From contig NZ_AP022321.1 in NCBI RefSeq assembly GCF_013393365.1, positions 1,502,501-1,566,500 of the forward strand: 64,000 nucleotides of DNA, written 5' to 3'. The notes below the pieces were generated by a model. The model was not told where the DNA came from, searched no databases, and saw only the letters and a program-made list of their open reading frames with translations. The position numbers and the translations under genes are program-made. This document shows, in pieces, positions 10,679 to 18,420 of the stretch (positions are counted from its first letter, which is position 1; each line of letters opens with the position of its first letter). This DNA comes from Veillonella nakazawae. Lineage in GTDB: Bacteria > Bacillota > Negativicutes > Veillonellales > Veillonellaceae.

Positions 10679-11098
10679 TTAATGACTTTCTTTTTTAGCA
10701 CACTCAGGGCATACACCTTCAAAGGTAATATGTTGACCTGTGATTTGATACTCGCTACCTTGATCAGCAATTGTTTTAATAGCTTGTAAATCAATGCCCA
10801 TCATATCCTCTACCTTGTTGCAACGGATGCAACGAATATGGGAATGAGCTTGTGTGTCCCAATCGTAATGAGCGCGCTCATCACCTACTTCTAAAATTTT
10901 TACAAGACCGATTTTTTCAAAAATCTCCATCGTCTTGTACACGGTTGCCAAGCTCATGCTTGGATGTTCAGGGCGCAACGTATGATACAACATTTCTGCT
11001 GTTGGATGATCATGATGACCACGCAAGGCATCATAAATCGCAATACGTTGTGGGGTTACTTTGAACCCTTGGCTACGCAGAATTTGTGCGATATCCAT
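10679..11098 (-). CDS. perR: PerR-type peroxide-sensing repressor (Fur family)
   Basis: 139 aa: N-terminal winged helix (residues 1-75), C-terminal dimerisation domain. The structural zinc site is complete: Cys90, Cys93, Cys130, Cys133. All five regulatory metal ligands known for B. subtilis PerR (His37, Asp85, His91, His93, Asp104) have counterparts at a constant offset of six: His31, Asp79, His85, His87, Asp98. Asp rather than Glu at the last site favours PerR over Fur. In PerR, iron-catalysed oxidation of the two His lifts repression of peroxide defence genes. A candidate own operator is at 11173-11188. Confidence 0.9.
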   Translation of the reverse strand: MDIAQILRSQGFKVTPQRIAIYDALRGHHDHPTAEMLYHTLRPEHPSMSLATVYKTMEIFEKIGLVKILEVGDERAHYDWDTQAHSHIRCIRCNKVEDMMGIDLQAIKTIADQGSEYQITGQHITFEGVCPECAKKESH

Positions 11099-11172
11099 AA
11101 TACTCTACTCTACCTTTCTCCACTTGGAAATCTATAAGGCATCGACCATTATCGGCCATTCACAAGAAATAA

Positions 11173-11188
11173 TTATTATCTATTATAA
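11173..11188. promoter_or_regulatory. PerR-box-like sequence upstream of perR
   Basis: TTATTATCTATTATAA reads as a near-palindrome resembling the Per box (TTATAATnATTATAA) with two half-sites displaced by about one base. It lies 75 bp before the perR start, where autoregulation would be expected. AT-rich background limits confidence. Confidence 0.35.
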
Positions 11189-11241
11189 CAGAATTCTCAA
11201 CACTTATCAAGATAGATAGTATTAACTATTAAGTAATAAAA

Positions 11242-11271
11242 AATGTGGATTGCCCGAAAACAATCCACATT
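11242..11271 (-). terminator. Terminator after the DEAD-box helicase gene
   Basis: Perfect stem AATGTGGATTG / CAATCCACATT followed by TTTTTATTACTT on the minus strand. It starts four bases past the helicase stop codon. Confidence 0.85.
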
Positions 11272-11274
11272 CTA

Positions 11275-12840
11275 TTAGTCTTTAAAGTAAGGTTTGAAAC
11301 CTTCACCTTGATGACGAGGTTTTCTGTCACCACGTGGACGATCAGATCTACGATCATCTCTGCGACGGTCATCACGACGTTCACCTCTACGGTCATCGCG
11401 GCTGCGACGAGGGCGATCATCGCGACGACGATCTCCGTCACGGCGGCGATCACCATCTCTACGACGGTCACCACGGCGTCGGTCACTACGACCACCTTCA
11501 CGGCGACGGCGTACACGCAATGGTTTTTCTTCTGTAATATTTACAGGAGTTGTATCTGGTTCTTTTGTTAACAATTTAAGAGCTGCCGCCAAAAGTGTTA
11601 CGGAATCTGTATCATTCAACAATTCCTCTGCACTAGATTTGAATGGCGCTAATGCTTCTAAATTATCTGTCATTTCAACGAGGCTTTCAATTGCCAAACG
11701 TTGTTGACCTTCAAGAACTTCACCTAAGGAAGGTGCACGGCGGCGTGCAATTTTACGTTTTGTTAAACGCTCGATAGCATGTAAATGCTCCATTTCACGA
11801 GGGATAACAAACGTGAAAGCTTGACCAGCTTTACCAGCACGGCCTGTACGACCTACGCGGTGTGTGTAGCTTTCAGGATCTTGAGGCATATCGTAGTTAT
11901 ATACGTGAGATACGCCAGAAATATCAAGACCACGAGCTGCCACATCAGTAGCCACGAGAATATCGATGGTACCTTCGCGGAATTGACGGATTACGCTGTC
12001 CCGTTTTTGTTGAGACAAATCGCCATGGATGCCTTCCGCCATGTAACCACGTTTCTTAAGACCTTCAGTTACTTCATCAACACGACGTTTTGTACGTGTG
12101 AAGATAATAGCAAGTTCAGGTGTTTGAATATCGAACAAGCGGCAAAGAACATCGAATTTTTGACGGTCTTGCACTTCGATATAATATTGTTCAATTAAGT
12201 CCATCGTAACTTGAGTCGGTTTCATACGAATCAATGTTGGCTCTGTCAAATATGTTTCAGCTAATTGTTGGATAGCTTTAGGCATAGTTGCGGAGAACAA
12301 CAATGTTTGATGGTCTTCTGGGATAGCACCCAAGATTTTATTGATATCATCAACAAAGCCCATGTTTAACATTTCGTCGGCTTCGTCCAATACCACAACT
12401 TTCACATGGTCAAAGTGGATAGAACCACGATCCATATGGTCCATCAATCGGCCTGGAGTGGCAACGATGATTTGTGGATTTTTTTTCAAGGCACGGAACT
12501 GACGATTAATATCTTGACCACCGTAAATAGGTAGTGCTGTGATATTCGTGTATTGAGCCATTTTATTAAGCTCTTCAGCTACTTGGATAGCTAATTCTCG
12601 TGTAGGGGATAAAATAACTACTTGAACGTGACGCTCATTCCCATCTACGCGTTCCAATACAGGCAAGCCAAATGCTGCTGTCTTACCAGTACCTGTTTGA
12701 GCTTGACCGATCATGTCTTTACCGCTCATGGCTACTGGGATAGCTTCCTGTTGAATTGGCGTAGGCTCTTCAAAGCCCATATCATTTAACGCTCTTAGAA
12801 CAGGTTCGCTAATCATTAATTGTTCAAATTTTTCTAACAT
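11275..12840 (-). CDS. DEAD-box RNA helicase with arginine-rich tail
   Basis: 521 aa, CsdA/DeaD/CshA-type ATP-dependent RNA helicase acting in ribosome assembly or RNA decay. Motifs in order: Q motif [18 protein letters not shown] (Walker A), [34 protein letters not shown] and [10 protein letters not shown]. After about residue 445 the chain becomes a low-complexity tail of RRRD/DRRDD repeats, a nonspecific RNA-binding extension, ending in a less basic [14 protein letters not shown] precedes the ATG. The exact orthologue (deaD, cshA or csdA) cannot be fixed from sequence alone. Confidence 0.93.
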   Translation of the reverse strand: MLEKFEQLMISEPVLRALNDMGFEEPTPIQQEAIPVAMSGKDMIGQAQTGTGKTAAFGLPVLERVDGNERHVQVVILSPTRELAIQVAEELNKMAQYTNITALPIYGGQDINRQFRALKKNPQIIVATPGRLMDHMDRGSIHFDHVKVVVLDEADEMLNMGFVDDINKILGAIPEDHQTLLFSATMPKAIQQLAETYLTEPTLIRMKPTQVTMDLIEQYYIEVQDRQKFDVLCRLFDIQTPELAIIFTRTKRRVDEVTEGLKKRGYMAEGIHGDLSQQKRDSVIRQFREGTIDILVATDVAARGLDISGVSHVYNYDMPQDPESYTHRVGRTGRAGKAGQAFTFVIPREMEHLHAIERLTKRKIARRRAPSLGEVLEGQQRLAIESLVEMTDNLEALAPFKSSAEELLNDTDSVTLLAAALKLLTKEPDTTPVNITEEKPLRVRRRREGGRSDRRRGDRRRDGDRRRDGDRRRDDRPRRSRDDRRGERRDDRRRDDRRSDRPRGDRKPRHQGEGFKPYFKD

Positions 12841-12937
12841 CTAAATGTGTTTCCTCCTATCGCACACGAATTATGCGCGTTAGAATAGTATATCATATTT
12901 CAAAGGTGAGCGCTATAAAAGTAATTACAAGTCAAAA

Positions 12938-13366
12938 CTAAATGTTCTTTCTTCTCTCTCTTAACTGTTCTATTAAAACGATTCCACCTGACACACAAAG
13001 GAAAACAAGGTATGATAAATGAATAGGCATATACAAACATTCAACAAGAACAACCCATAGAATCAAAATTAATTTAGAAATCCATTTCATTGTTATTCTA
13101 TCAGCTATCATAAATATAGACAAATTGATAATTATTTTAATGATTATCGCAGCGATTATAACGATTGACGTAAATTCTTCTCTATAATCTGTCAGTTCAT
13201 ATAAGGGATATAATAAATAACTTAAAAGAGCACTAAGTATTATTAAGAACCAAATATTGAGTCCCTTTAAAAGTTTAGCCTTACTATAGTAAAAGACTCC
13301 AACCAAAAGAAAGAGTAAAATGCTAAGTAATATTCCTATAACTAATAGATAATCTAAATGAATCAT
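12938..13366 (-). CDS. Small multi-pass membrane protein, unknown function
   Basis: 142 aa and strongly hydrophobic, with four or five membrane spans (about 4-28, 35-58, 65-88, 94-112 and 113-132) and a basic C-terminus (RERRKN). I do not recognise a family. AAAGGAG stands ten bases before the ATG. The 180 bp upstream nearly copy the region upstream of the unrelated-looking gene at 14030-14425, including an extended -10 promoter and a terminator, so the gene sits behind a duplicated expression cassette. AT-rich codon use unlike the neighbouring housekeeping genes suggests accessory DNA. Confidence 0.65.
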   Translation of the reverse strand: MIHLDYLLVIGILLSILLFLLVGVFYYSKAKLLKGLNIWFLIILSALLSYLLYPLYELTDYREEFTSIVIIAAIIIKIIINLSIFMIADRITMKWISKLILILWVVLVECLYMPIHLSYLVFLCVSGGIVLIEQLRERRKNI

Positions 13367-13369
13367 GGT

Positions 13370-13550
13370 TTATACTCTCCTTTAATCATTTTACCAGTCT
13401 CTTTTACAATACACTCTTAAATGTTCTTAATTATAGCATACGGCAGCTCCACACTTATTAGATACTGATCTTCTATATTATGCACAAAAAAGGCACCTCG
13501 AAGGAGGTGTCTTCTTATTATGGTTTATTGAAGAATTCTATATTATTAGT
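13370..13550 (-). repeat. Terminator-promoter cassette, copy A
   Basis: About 180 bp closely similar to copy B (about 14427-14590) and, in its right half, to copy C (about 16575-16705). From right to left it holds a stretch resembling the aldehyde dehydrogenase 3' end (ATTAGTCTAA), a terminator hairpin (13487-13510), an extended -10 promoter (TGCTATAAT, minus strand, near 13433-13441) and the block AAGAGACTGGTAAAA next to the gene start. It terminates the 13582-13974 gene and drives 12938-13366. Confidence 0.75.
13487..13510 (-). terminator. Terminator in cassette copy A
   Basis: Stem around GGCACCTC / GAGGTGTC followed on the minus strand by TTTTTTGTGC. It lies 70 bp past the stop of the 13582-13974 gene. 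Confidence 0.7.
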
Positions 13551-13581
13551 CTAAGATAATAAAACAATATATATTTTTTAT

Positions 13582-13974
13582 TTAGAATAATACCTTCCTA
13601 AACGCATAGATGCAAACAGTAATAAACATCAGCATCGAAAATACGGCAATGAGTCCACGATTGTAATATATGCTATCTCTTTTTTGAAAATATCCTGTGC
13701 ACAGTGTAACAAGTGTAAAAATAGTCCAAACACTTCCATAACTCACAATTACTGTATAATCTCTATCAATTATAATTTTAAGAATCAGTAGAGCTAAACT
13801 TATAAGAGAAATAATAGACAAATATTTTGTTAAACTACCAAAAACTCTATGTTTTTTTATGTATTCATACTCTTCATTAATTGAAGTCTTACGAATTTCA
13901 AGTTTATATAAGGCTATTCCCGATATGATAGATGCAAAAACAAACGTACTACCTAATATTGTTAACCTACTCAT
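13582..13974 (-). CDS. Small four-TM membrane protein, paralogue 1
   Basis: 130 aa with four predicted spans (about 5-27, 48-69, 77-97, 107-125). It is clearly paralogous to the next gene upstream (14030-14425): by eye about half the residues match, including LYKLEI, EYEYIK+HR.FG.LT+YLSII and CTG(Y/F)FQKRDS(I/L)YY. The basic loop between TM1 and TM2 and the QKRDS loop between TM3 and TM4 are the conserved soluble parts. Family not recognised. GAGGTAAAAG precedes the ATG. A tandem duplicate within the accessory block. Confidence 0.7.
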   Translation of the reverse strand: MSRLTILGSTFVFASIISGIALYKLEIRKTSINEEYEYIKKHRVFGSLTKYLSIISLISLALLILKIIIDRDYTVIVSYGSVWTIFTLVTLCTGYFQKRDSIYYNRGLIAVFSMLMFITVCIYAFRKVLF

Positions 13975-14029
13975 CTTTTACCTCATTTTTCATCGACGAT
14001 ACTTTTCTTGTATTCAATCTTTCTCTTTA

Positions 14030-14425
14030 CTACTTAAAGAATATATCTTTAAACGCATAAGCAGAGCCTACAACACCGAATAATATTGAAACAATAGCAA
14101 TTATCCCACGTTTATAATATAAACTGTCTCTCTTTTGAAAAAATCCTGTACACATTATCAAAAGCACGAAGAATCCCCAAGCCCCACCAAAACGTGACAC
14201 AAACTCATAATCTTTATAGACTAAAAAGTTAAGGTTTAGTAGTAATATACTTATAATGGCAATTATAGATAAATACCTAGTTAAATTACCAAAAGCTCTA
14301 TGTCTTTTGATATATTCATATTTTTCATCAATGACACGTTTACTAATCTCAAGTTTATATAACCCTATGGATAACGACATAGATATGAAAATCCAAAAAT
14401 ATCCTAACATTTCAAGTTTTTTCAT
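14030..14425 (-). CDS. Small four-TM membrane protein, paralogue 2
   Basis: 131 aa, same fold and spans as the 130-aa protein downstream (paralogues), with the same conserved LYKLEI...YLSII and CTGFFQKRDS segments and a C-terminal AFKDIFFK. The ribosome-binding site is weak (GGTAAAAA before ATG), unlike its partner. It is the first gene after cassette copy B, and the two paralogues are 55 bp apart, probably one transcript. Function unknown; nothing in the sequence shows transport or enzyme motifs. Confidence 0.7.
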   Translation of the reverse strand: MKKLEMLGYFWIFISMSLSIGLYKLEISKRVIDEKYEYIKRHRAFGNLTRYLSIIAIISILLLNLNFLVYKDYEFVSRFGGAWGFFVLLIMCTGFFQKRDSLYYKRGIIAIVSILFGVVGSAYAFKDIFFK

Positions 14426-14426
14426 T

Positions 14427-14590
14427 TTTTACCAGTCTCTTTTACAATACATTCTTAGATGTTCTTAATTATAGCATAAGGTCTCTCGATACCGATAAGA
14501 TACTGATTGTCTATATTAAGCACAAAAAGGCATCTCCAAGGAGGTGCCTCATTGTTATAGTTTATTGGAGAATTGTATGGTATTAATCAA
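14427..14590 (-). repeat. Terminator-promoter cassette, copy B
   Basis: Second copy of the cassette: TACCAGTCTCTTTTACAATA block, extended -10 (TGCTATAAT on the minus strand at about 14472-14480), terminator hairpin (about 14529-14550) and a TATTAATC stretch resembling the end of the aldehyde dehydrogenase gene. No minus-strand gene lies just upstream here; the neighbour at 14726 is on the plus strand, so the terminator in this copy has nothing obvious to terminate and looks like a relic of duplication. Confidence 0.75.
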
Positions 14591-14599
14591 CTATATAAG

Positions 14600-14725
14600 T
14601 AAAAATATGTTTTAGGTATAATATGATTAAAAGAACGTACTTCAAAATACCGCCAATAATTAAGCAATGTCTGTTAAGCAATTACGATTTAATGAACTTT
14701 CTAAAATAGTATAAAAGGAATACCA
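14600..14725 (+). promoter_or_regulatory. Promoter region of the lipoprotein gene
   Basis: A TATAAT preceded by GG at 14617-14622 is the best -10 on the plus strand; the -35 is weak. The following 100-nt leader contains a direct repeat of TTAAGCAAT (near 14660 and 14676). AAAAGGA lies seven bases before the ATG at 14726. Confidence 0.4.
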
Positions 14726-15301
14726 ATGAAACCATTTACTCTTAAAAGATTTGTATTACTACCGTTGATTGTACTATCCCTCATACTAACAACGGGTTGT
14801 CATCTTCTATCACATTACAGTGAAGAGGAAGTTCAACAATATATAAGTAAGAATTATCCTAACCTAACATATCACTTGGAGTCACAAAGGAACAATACAT
14901 GGCAAGTCACCTTTGATAAGTATCCCCAAATACCAATTGAAATATCTGAAGTCTTGCACACCTCTGCACCTGTTGTACCACAAGTTGAGCGAATACTGAT
15001 AACCAACATTCCGTTGATAACTGTATTCCCATTAATGAAAAACTATCTAACGGCAGAGGAGTTATCCTATGCCACATATGATACATCTTCTTTATATATT
15101 GAAATGCCTATCCCCTATTCGGCTATACAAAATCAAGATGTAATAAACTTTTTCAATCGTATGGATCAATTCTGCAAAGAATATGCTTCAACATATCCAG
15201 ACTTCAAAGAAAAAATATATATTAGAGTCATCATAAAACCATCTGATGGATCTGATGCACCGCAAGAATATAGAAGAATATTCCGCTTATCCCAATATTA
15301 A
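14726..15301 (+). CDS. Putative lipoprotein, unknown function
   Basis: 191 aa. The N-terminus is a lipoprotein signal: basic KPFTLKR, a hydrophobic stretch, and lipobox LTTGC with the modified Cys at residue 25. Mature part is soluble, mixed alpha/beta, with no motif I recognise. AAAAGGA supports the start. It is the only plus-strand gene in this accessory block and is flanked by its own terminator (15303-15332), so it is a single-gene unit. Confidence 0.75.
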   Translation: MKPFTLKRFVLLPLIVLSLILTTGCHLLSHYSEEEVQQYISKNYPNLTYHLESQRNNTWQVTFDKYPQIPIEISEVLHTSAPVVPQVERILITNIPLITVFPLMKNYLTAEELSYATYDTSSLYIEMPIPYSAIQNQDVINFFNRMDQFCKEYASTYPDFKEKIYIRVIIKPSDGSDAPQEYRRIFRLSQY

Positions 15302-15302
15302 T

Positions 15303-15332
15303 AAAAGAGGTACCCTCTAGGGTACCTCTTTT
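15303..15332 (+). terminator. Terminator after the lipoprotein gene
   Basis: Perfect 14-bp stem AAAAGAGGTACCCT / AGGGTACCTCTTTT with a two-base centre, immediately after the stop codon; runs of A and T on both sides make it bidirectional, so it may also serve the convergent gene ending at 15384. Confidence 0.85.
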
Positions 15333-15383
15333 ACGTATGAGACGACGTTATCATTTGATATTTTAGAATTATTATATGTGACA

Positions 15384-16454
15384 TCATTTCACACTATCAT
15401 CAACAATTCTTATAATCCTCCTAAAGAAATCATATCCACCATTTATATAATCGCCCATTCCTACCTCCCTATCTTGAAAATATGGTGAAATAGGAAGATA
15501 GCCCCACACAATACCTAATCCTCCACATAAATTGCGGCCACCATCTCCACCTTTATAGGAAAACACATCATTATCATATACAATTTCTCTACAATACGGA
15601 TCGTCACCTATAACAAGGCCAAAAAAGTTTTCTTTTTCTAACGTATACTCTCCATCAGTATCCATCCATTCCATATGCTTTAAATTCATAGAGAAATCTA
15701 TATTGTTTCCCCATGGAAAGATAGTTCTACACCCCTTGCCAGCTAAATACTCCCACTCTCTTTGTGTAGGCAAAGAATATCTATTATCTTTTATATCCTG
15801 TAAAAGTTTCTTAAATGTTGTTTCTTCATAAAGTTTGCCACACCAATTGCTATCGTCTGTTTTATATAAACAAACAGTATTGTGCACCATCACTTCAGAA
15901 ACACCTTTTTCCTCGGCTTTTTTTATCATGTTTTGCCATTCTTTATTTTGTGTAAGCATATCAGCTGGAATAAGACTCCAACAGGTCTCACTATACTCTT
16001 TTTGTACCAATAATGGATGGATTACAAACTCATCTTCTCGAGTAAAATTATGTTTAAAATACGTTTCTATGTTGGATAGTACCTCTTCATCTTCCAGTGT
16101 TTCGCGAATCTTAGTTTGAACATCGTCTTCACTAAAGATTTCCTCTTCATATCCCTCGACAAATGGATAGGCAAGGTCCGCTAAATTTTCATCATTAAAA
16201 ATATCCTGAAATGGTTTATTTTTAAAATCAAACCCTAACGTAACAGTATCTCCAGGAACAAATACAAATTCTATACCATCATGTGAACGATATACCGCCG
16301 TATATGTGGATTTTCCAAAGGCAGTAAATTCTTTAAAGCATATTAATTCTAAATTATATATTTTTCCAATCTTATGTAATAATTCCATTCTATCGCTAGT
16401 AGATAACAAATCATATTGGGGATTATACAATTTTTTGATGGGAATAGGATTCAT
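15384..16454 (-). CDS. SUMF1/formylglycine-generating-enzyme-like domain protein
   Basis: 356 aa, cytoplasmic by sequence. The C-terminal half shows the fold signature of the SUMF1/EgtB/PvdO group: LPTQREWEYLAGKG followed by IFPWGNN (residues roughly 230-255), then a GGDGG segment and a terminal FFRRIIRIV strand. The N-terminal 200 residues are acidic and not recognised. The paired cysteines of true formylglycine-generating enzymes are not evident, so catalysis of that kind is doubtful. No sulfatase gene lies nearby. AAGGAG precedes the ATG by ten bases; an extended -10 (TGCTATAAT-like, near 16587) lies in cassette copy C. Confidence 0.65.
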   Translation of the reverse strand: MNPIPIKKLYNPQYDLLSTSDRMELLHKIGKIYNLELICFKEFTAFGKSTYTAVYRSHDGIEFVFVPGDTVTLGFDFKNKPFQDIFNDENLADLAYPFVEGYEEEIFSEDDVQTKIRETLEDEEVLSNIETYFKHNFTREDEFVIHPLLVQKEYSETCWSLIPADMLTQNKEWQNMIKKAEEKGVSEVMVHNTVCLYKTDDSNWCGKLYEETTFKKLLQDIKDNRYSLPTQREWEYLAGKGCRTIFPWGNNIDFSMNLKHMEWMDTDGEYTLEKENFFGLVIGDDPYCREIVYDNDVFSYKGGDGGRNLCGGLGIVWGYLPISPYFQDREVGMGDYINGGYDFFRRIIRIVDDSVK

Positions 16455-16574
16455 TAATTCGATACTCCTTATTTTTATCTAGTATAAATATTCTTCACTA
16501 TGCATTTACTCTATTTGCTTAAGTATTGTCTTAGGGTTTGATTTTCTAATGGCCCTCTCTAAACAACACGATTT

Positions 16575-16705
16575 TATATGGCTACAATTATAGCATACTG
16601 TATCCTTTCACAGATAATAAGCTATTGTTAATCACAAAAAAGGCACCTCCAAGGAGGTGCCTCATTGTTATAGTTTATTGGAGAAATTTATATATGATTA
16701 ATCTA
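16575..16705 (-). repeat. Terminator-promoter cassette, copy C (likely the parent copy)
   Basis: Shares with copies A and B the hairpin with its flanks (CACAAAAAAGGCACCTCC, CATTGTTATAGTTTATTGGAGAA) and the AATTATAGCATA promoter core. Its right end runs into the real last codons of the aldehyde dehydrogenase gene, which argues that this locus supplied the sequence found in A and B. Confidence 0.7.
16642..16664 (-). terminator. Terminator after the aldehyde dehydrogenase gene
   Basis: Perfect stem GGCACCTCC / GGAGGTGCC with a two-base loop, followed by TTTTTTGTG on the minus strand, about 35 bases past the stop codon. Confidence 0.9.
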
Positions 16706-18182
16706 AATCGTAGAAACCAGATGGTTTATCGCTCAAGTTAATAATGATGTTTTTCATTTGAGTGTAGTGTTCAAGGATAACTTTGTGAGTTTCACGGCCG
16801 ATACCAGATTGTTTATAGCCACCAAATGGTGCACCTGCTGGGATGGAGTTATATGTATTTACCCACATACGACCTGTTTCGATTGCTCGAGCTACGCGGA
16901 TTGCGCGGTTAAGATTTTGTGTAAATACGCCACCGCCAAGACCGTATAAGCTGTCATTAGCTTGTTCGATCACTTCTTCTTCGCTGTGGAATTTAATTAC
17001 AACAGCTACAGGGCCGAAGATTTCTTCGCGAGCTACGCGCATATCGTTTGTCGCATCTACGATAAGTGTAGGTCTAATGAAGCAACCTTTACCAAGTTCG
17101 CCGTCAGTAACGCGTACACCACCAGCTGCAATGCGTGCGCCTTCTTCTTTAGCAAGTTCTACATAGCTAAGTACTTTCTCAACTTGTGCTTCGTAAATCA
17201 AAGAACCAAGTTGTGTAGATTCTTCCCAAGGTAAACCAACTTTTACTTTATCAAATAAAGCGGAAAGTTCAGCTACAAATTTATCATAAATTGTATCTTG
17301 TACGAAGATACGGGAACCTGCGCAGCATACTTGACCTTGGTTGAAGAGGATGCCGAGCATTGCCCCATCAAGAGCTTGTTTCCAGTTTGCATCTTCAAAG
17401 AAGATATTCGCAGATTTACCACCTAATTCCAATGTAGCTGGAATCAAGCGTTCAGATGCTGCTTTATATACATCAAGACCTACTTCTGTAGAGCCTGTGA
17501 AAGCAAGTTTGCTGAAGCCAGGATGATCAAGGATATATTGACCAGATTTAGAACCTTTACCAGTTACGATGTTCACAACGCCTGCTGGCAAGATGTCTTT
17601 CAAAATATCGCCTAATACTAAAAGGCTAAGGGATGTATGGCTAGAAGGTTTAATTACAACTGTACAACCTGCTGCAAGAGCTGGTGCCAATTTCCAAGCA
17701 GCCATTAGGAATGGGAAGTTCCAAGGCACGACTTGACCTACAACGCCAATCGGTTCGCGAACGATGAGGCTCAATGTATTTTCGTCAAATACTTGTGCAG
17801 AGCCTTCTTCGGAACGAAGCACGCCAGCGAAGTAACGGAAATGGTCAGCGCCAAGTGGAATATCTACGTTCAAAGTTTCACGGATTGGTTTACCATTGTC
17901 ATATGTTTCAACTTGTGCCAAATACTCTTTATGAGCATCGATAGCGTCAGCAATTTTTAACAAGTAATCAGCGCGATCTACTTGAGATACTGTTTTCCAA
18001 GTTTTAAAAGCTTCTGTTGCAGCGTCTACCGCTTTATCAACATCGTCTTTCGTAGCCTCTGCACAGATAGCAAGTTGTTCGCCATTAGCAGGGTTATATA
18101 CATTAAATTCAGCGCCGTCAGATGCAGCTACCCATTCATTATTAATTAAAAGTCCATATCTTTCTTTAAGGTTCAAGCTCAT
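16698..18182 (-). CDS. NAD-dependent aldehyde dehydrogenase (AldB/ExaC-like)
   Basis: 494 aa from the ATG at 18182, which has AGGAGGT eight bases upstream; a longer frame to 18278 lacks a ribosome-binding site and adds a non-homologous leader. Full-length ALDH: PWNFP, GCTVVIKPSSHTS (NAD-binding), FTGSTEVG, the general base in LELGGKSANI, the catalytic Cys in NQGQVCCAGS and the terminal PFGGYKQSGIGRE. It oxidises aldehydes such as acetaldehyde; AldB/ExaC is my nearest match, but substrate is not fixed by sequence. Single-gene unit with a strong terminator. Confidence 0.92.
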   Translation of the reverse strand: MSLNLKERYGLLINNEWVAASDGAEFNVYNPANGEQLAICAEATKDDVDKAVDAATEAFKTWKTVSQVDRADYLLKIADAIDAHKEYLAQVETYDNGKPIRETLNVDIPLGADHFRYFAGVLRSEEGSAQVFDENTLSLIVREPIGVVGQVVPWNFPFLMAAWKLAPALAAGCTVVIKPSSHTSLSLLVLGDILKDILPAGVVNIVTGKGSKSGQYILDHPGFSKLAFTGSTEVGLDVYKAASERLIPATLELGGKSANIFFEDANWKQALDGAMLGILFNQGQVCCAGSRIFVQDTIYDKFVAELSALFDKVKVGLPWEESTQLGSLIYEAQVEKVLSYVELAKEEGARIAAGGVRVTDGELGKGCFIRPTLIVDATNDMRVAREEIFGPVAVVIKFHSEEEVIEQANDSLYGLGGGVFTQNLNRAIRVARAIETGRMWVNTYNSIPAGAPFGGYKQSGIGRETHKVILEHYTQMKNIIINLSDKPSGFYDLD

Positions 18183-18328
18183 AGCATTACCTCCTATGTA
18201 GGAATATAGATTGAGGAAGATTTCCTCTGTGATTTCATCATACTCCTTATATCTAAATATTTCAATCAGATATATCATTTTCGATATATCTGTTCTGCAT
18301 TATTATACATAGTTTTAAGTTATATAGA

Positions 18329-18366
18329 AAAACCGCACCCTCAAAATCCATAGTGAGTGCGGTTTT
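18329..18366 (-). terminator. Terminator after tex
   Basis: Stem AAAACCGCAC / GTGCGGTTTT with inner CCTCA/TGAG-type pairing, followed by TTTCTATATAAC on the minus strand. It closes the thyA-folA-tex unit. Confidence 0.75.
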
Positions 18367-18420
18367 GTGTACAATGACTTTTAGTCAAAAGTATTTCTCA
18401 ATAATATAATTCAATTGATA

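Noticed and set aside
11229-11571. Val/Ala/Thr-rich frames on both strands over the helicase 3' end
   Set aside because: They are alternative-frame readings of the arginine-rich repeat tail.
12938-16454. Toxin-antitoxin or contact-dependent inhibition locus
   Set aside because: No toxin domain, no large secreted protein and no antitoxin-type DNA-binding gene seen; the small membrane proteins could be immunity-like but nothing shows it.
18183-18278. N-terminal extension of the aldehyde dehydrogenase
   Set aside because: AGGAGGT points to the ATG at 18182, and the extra residues are outside the family alignment.
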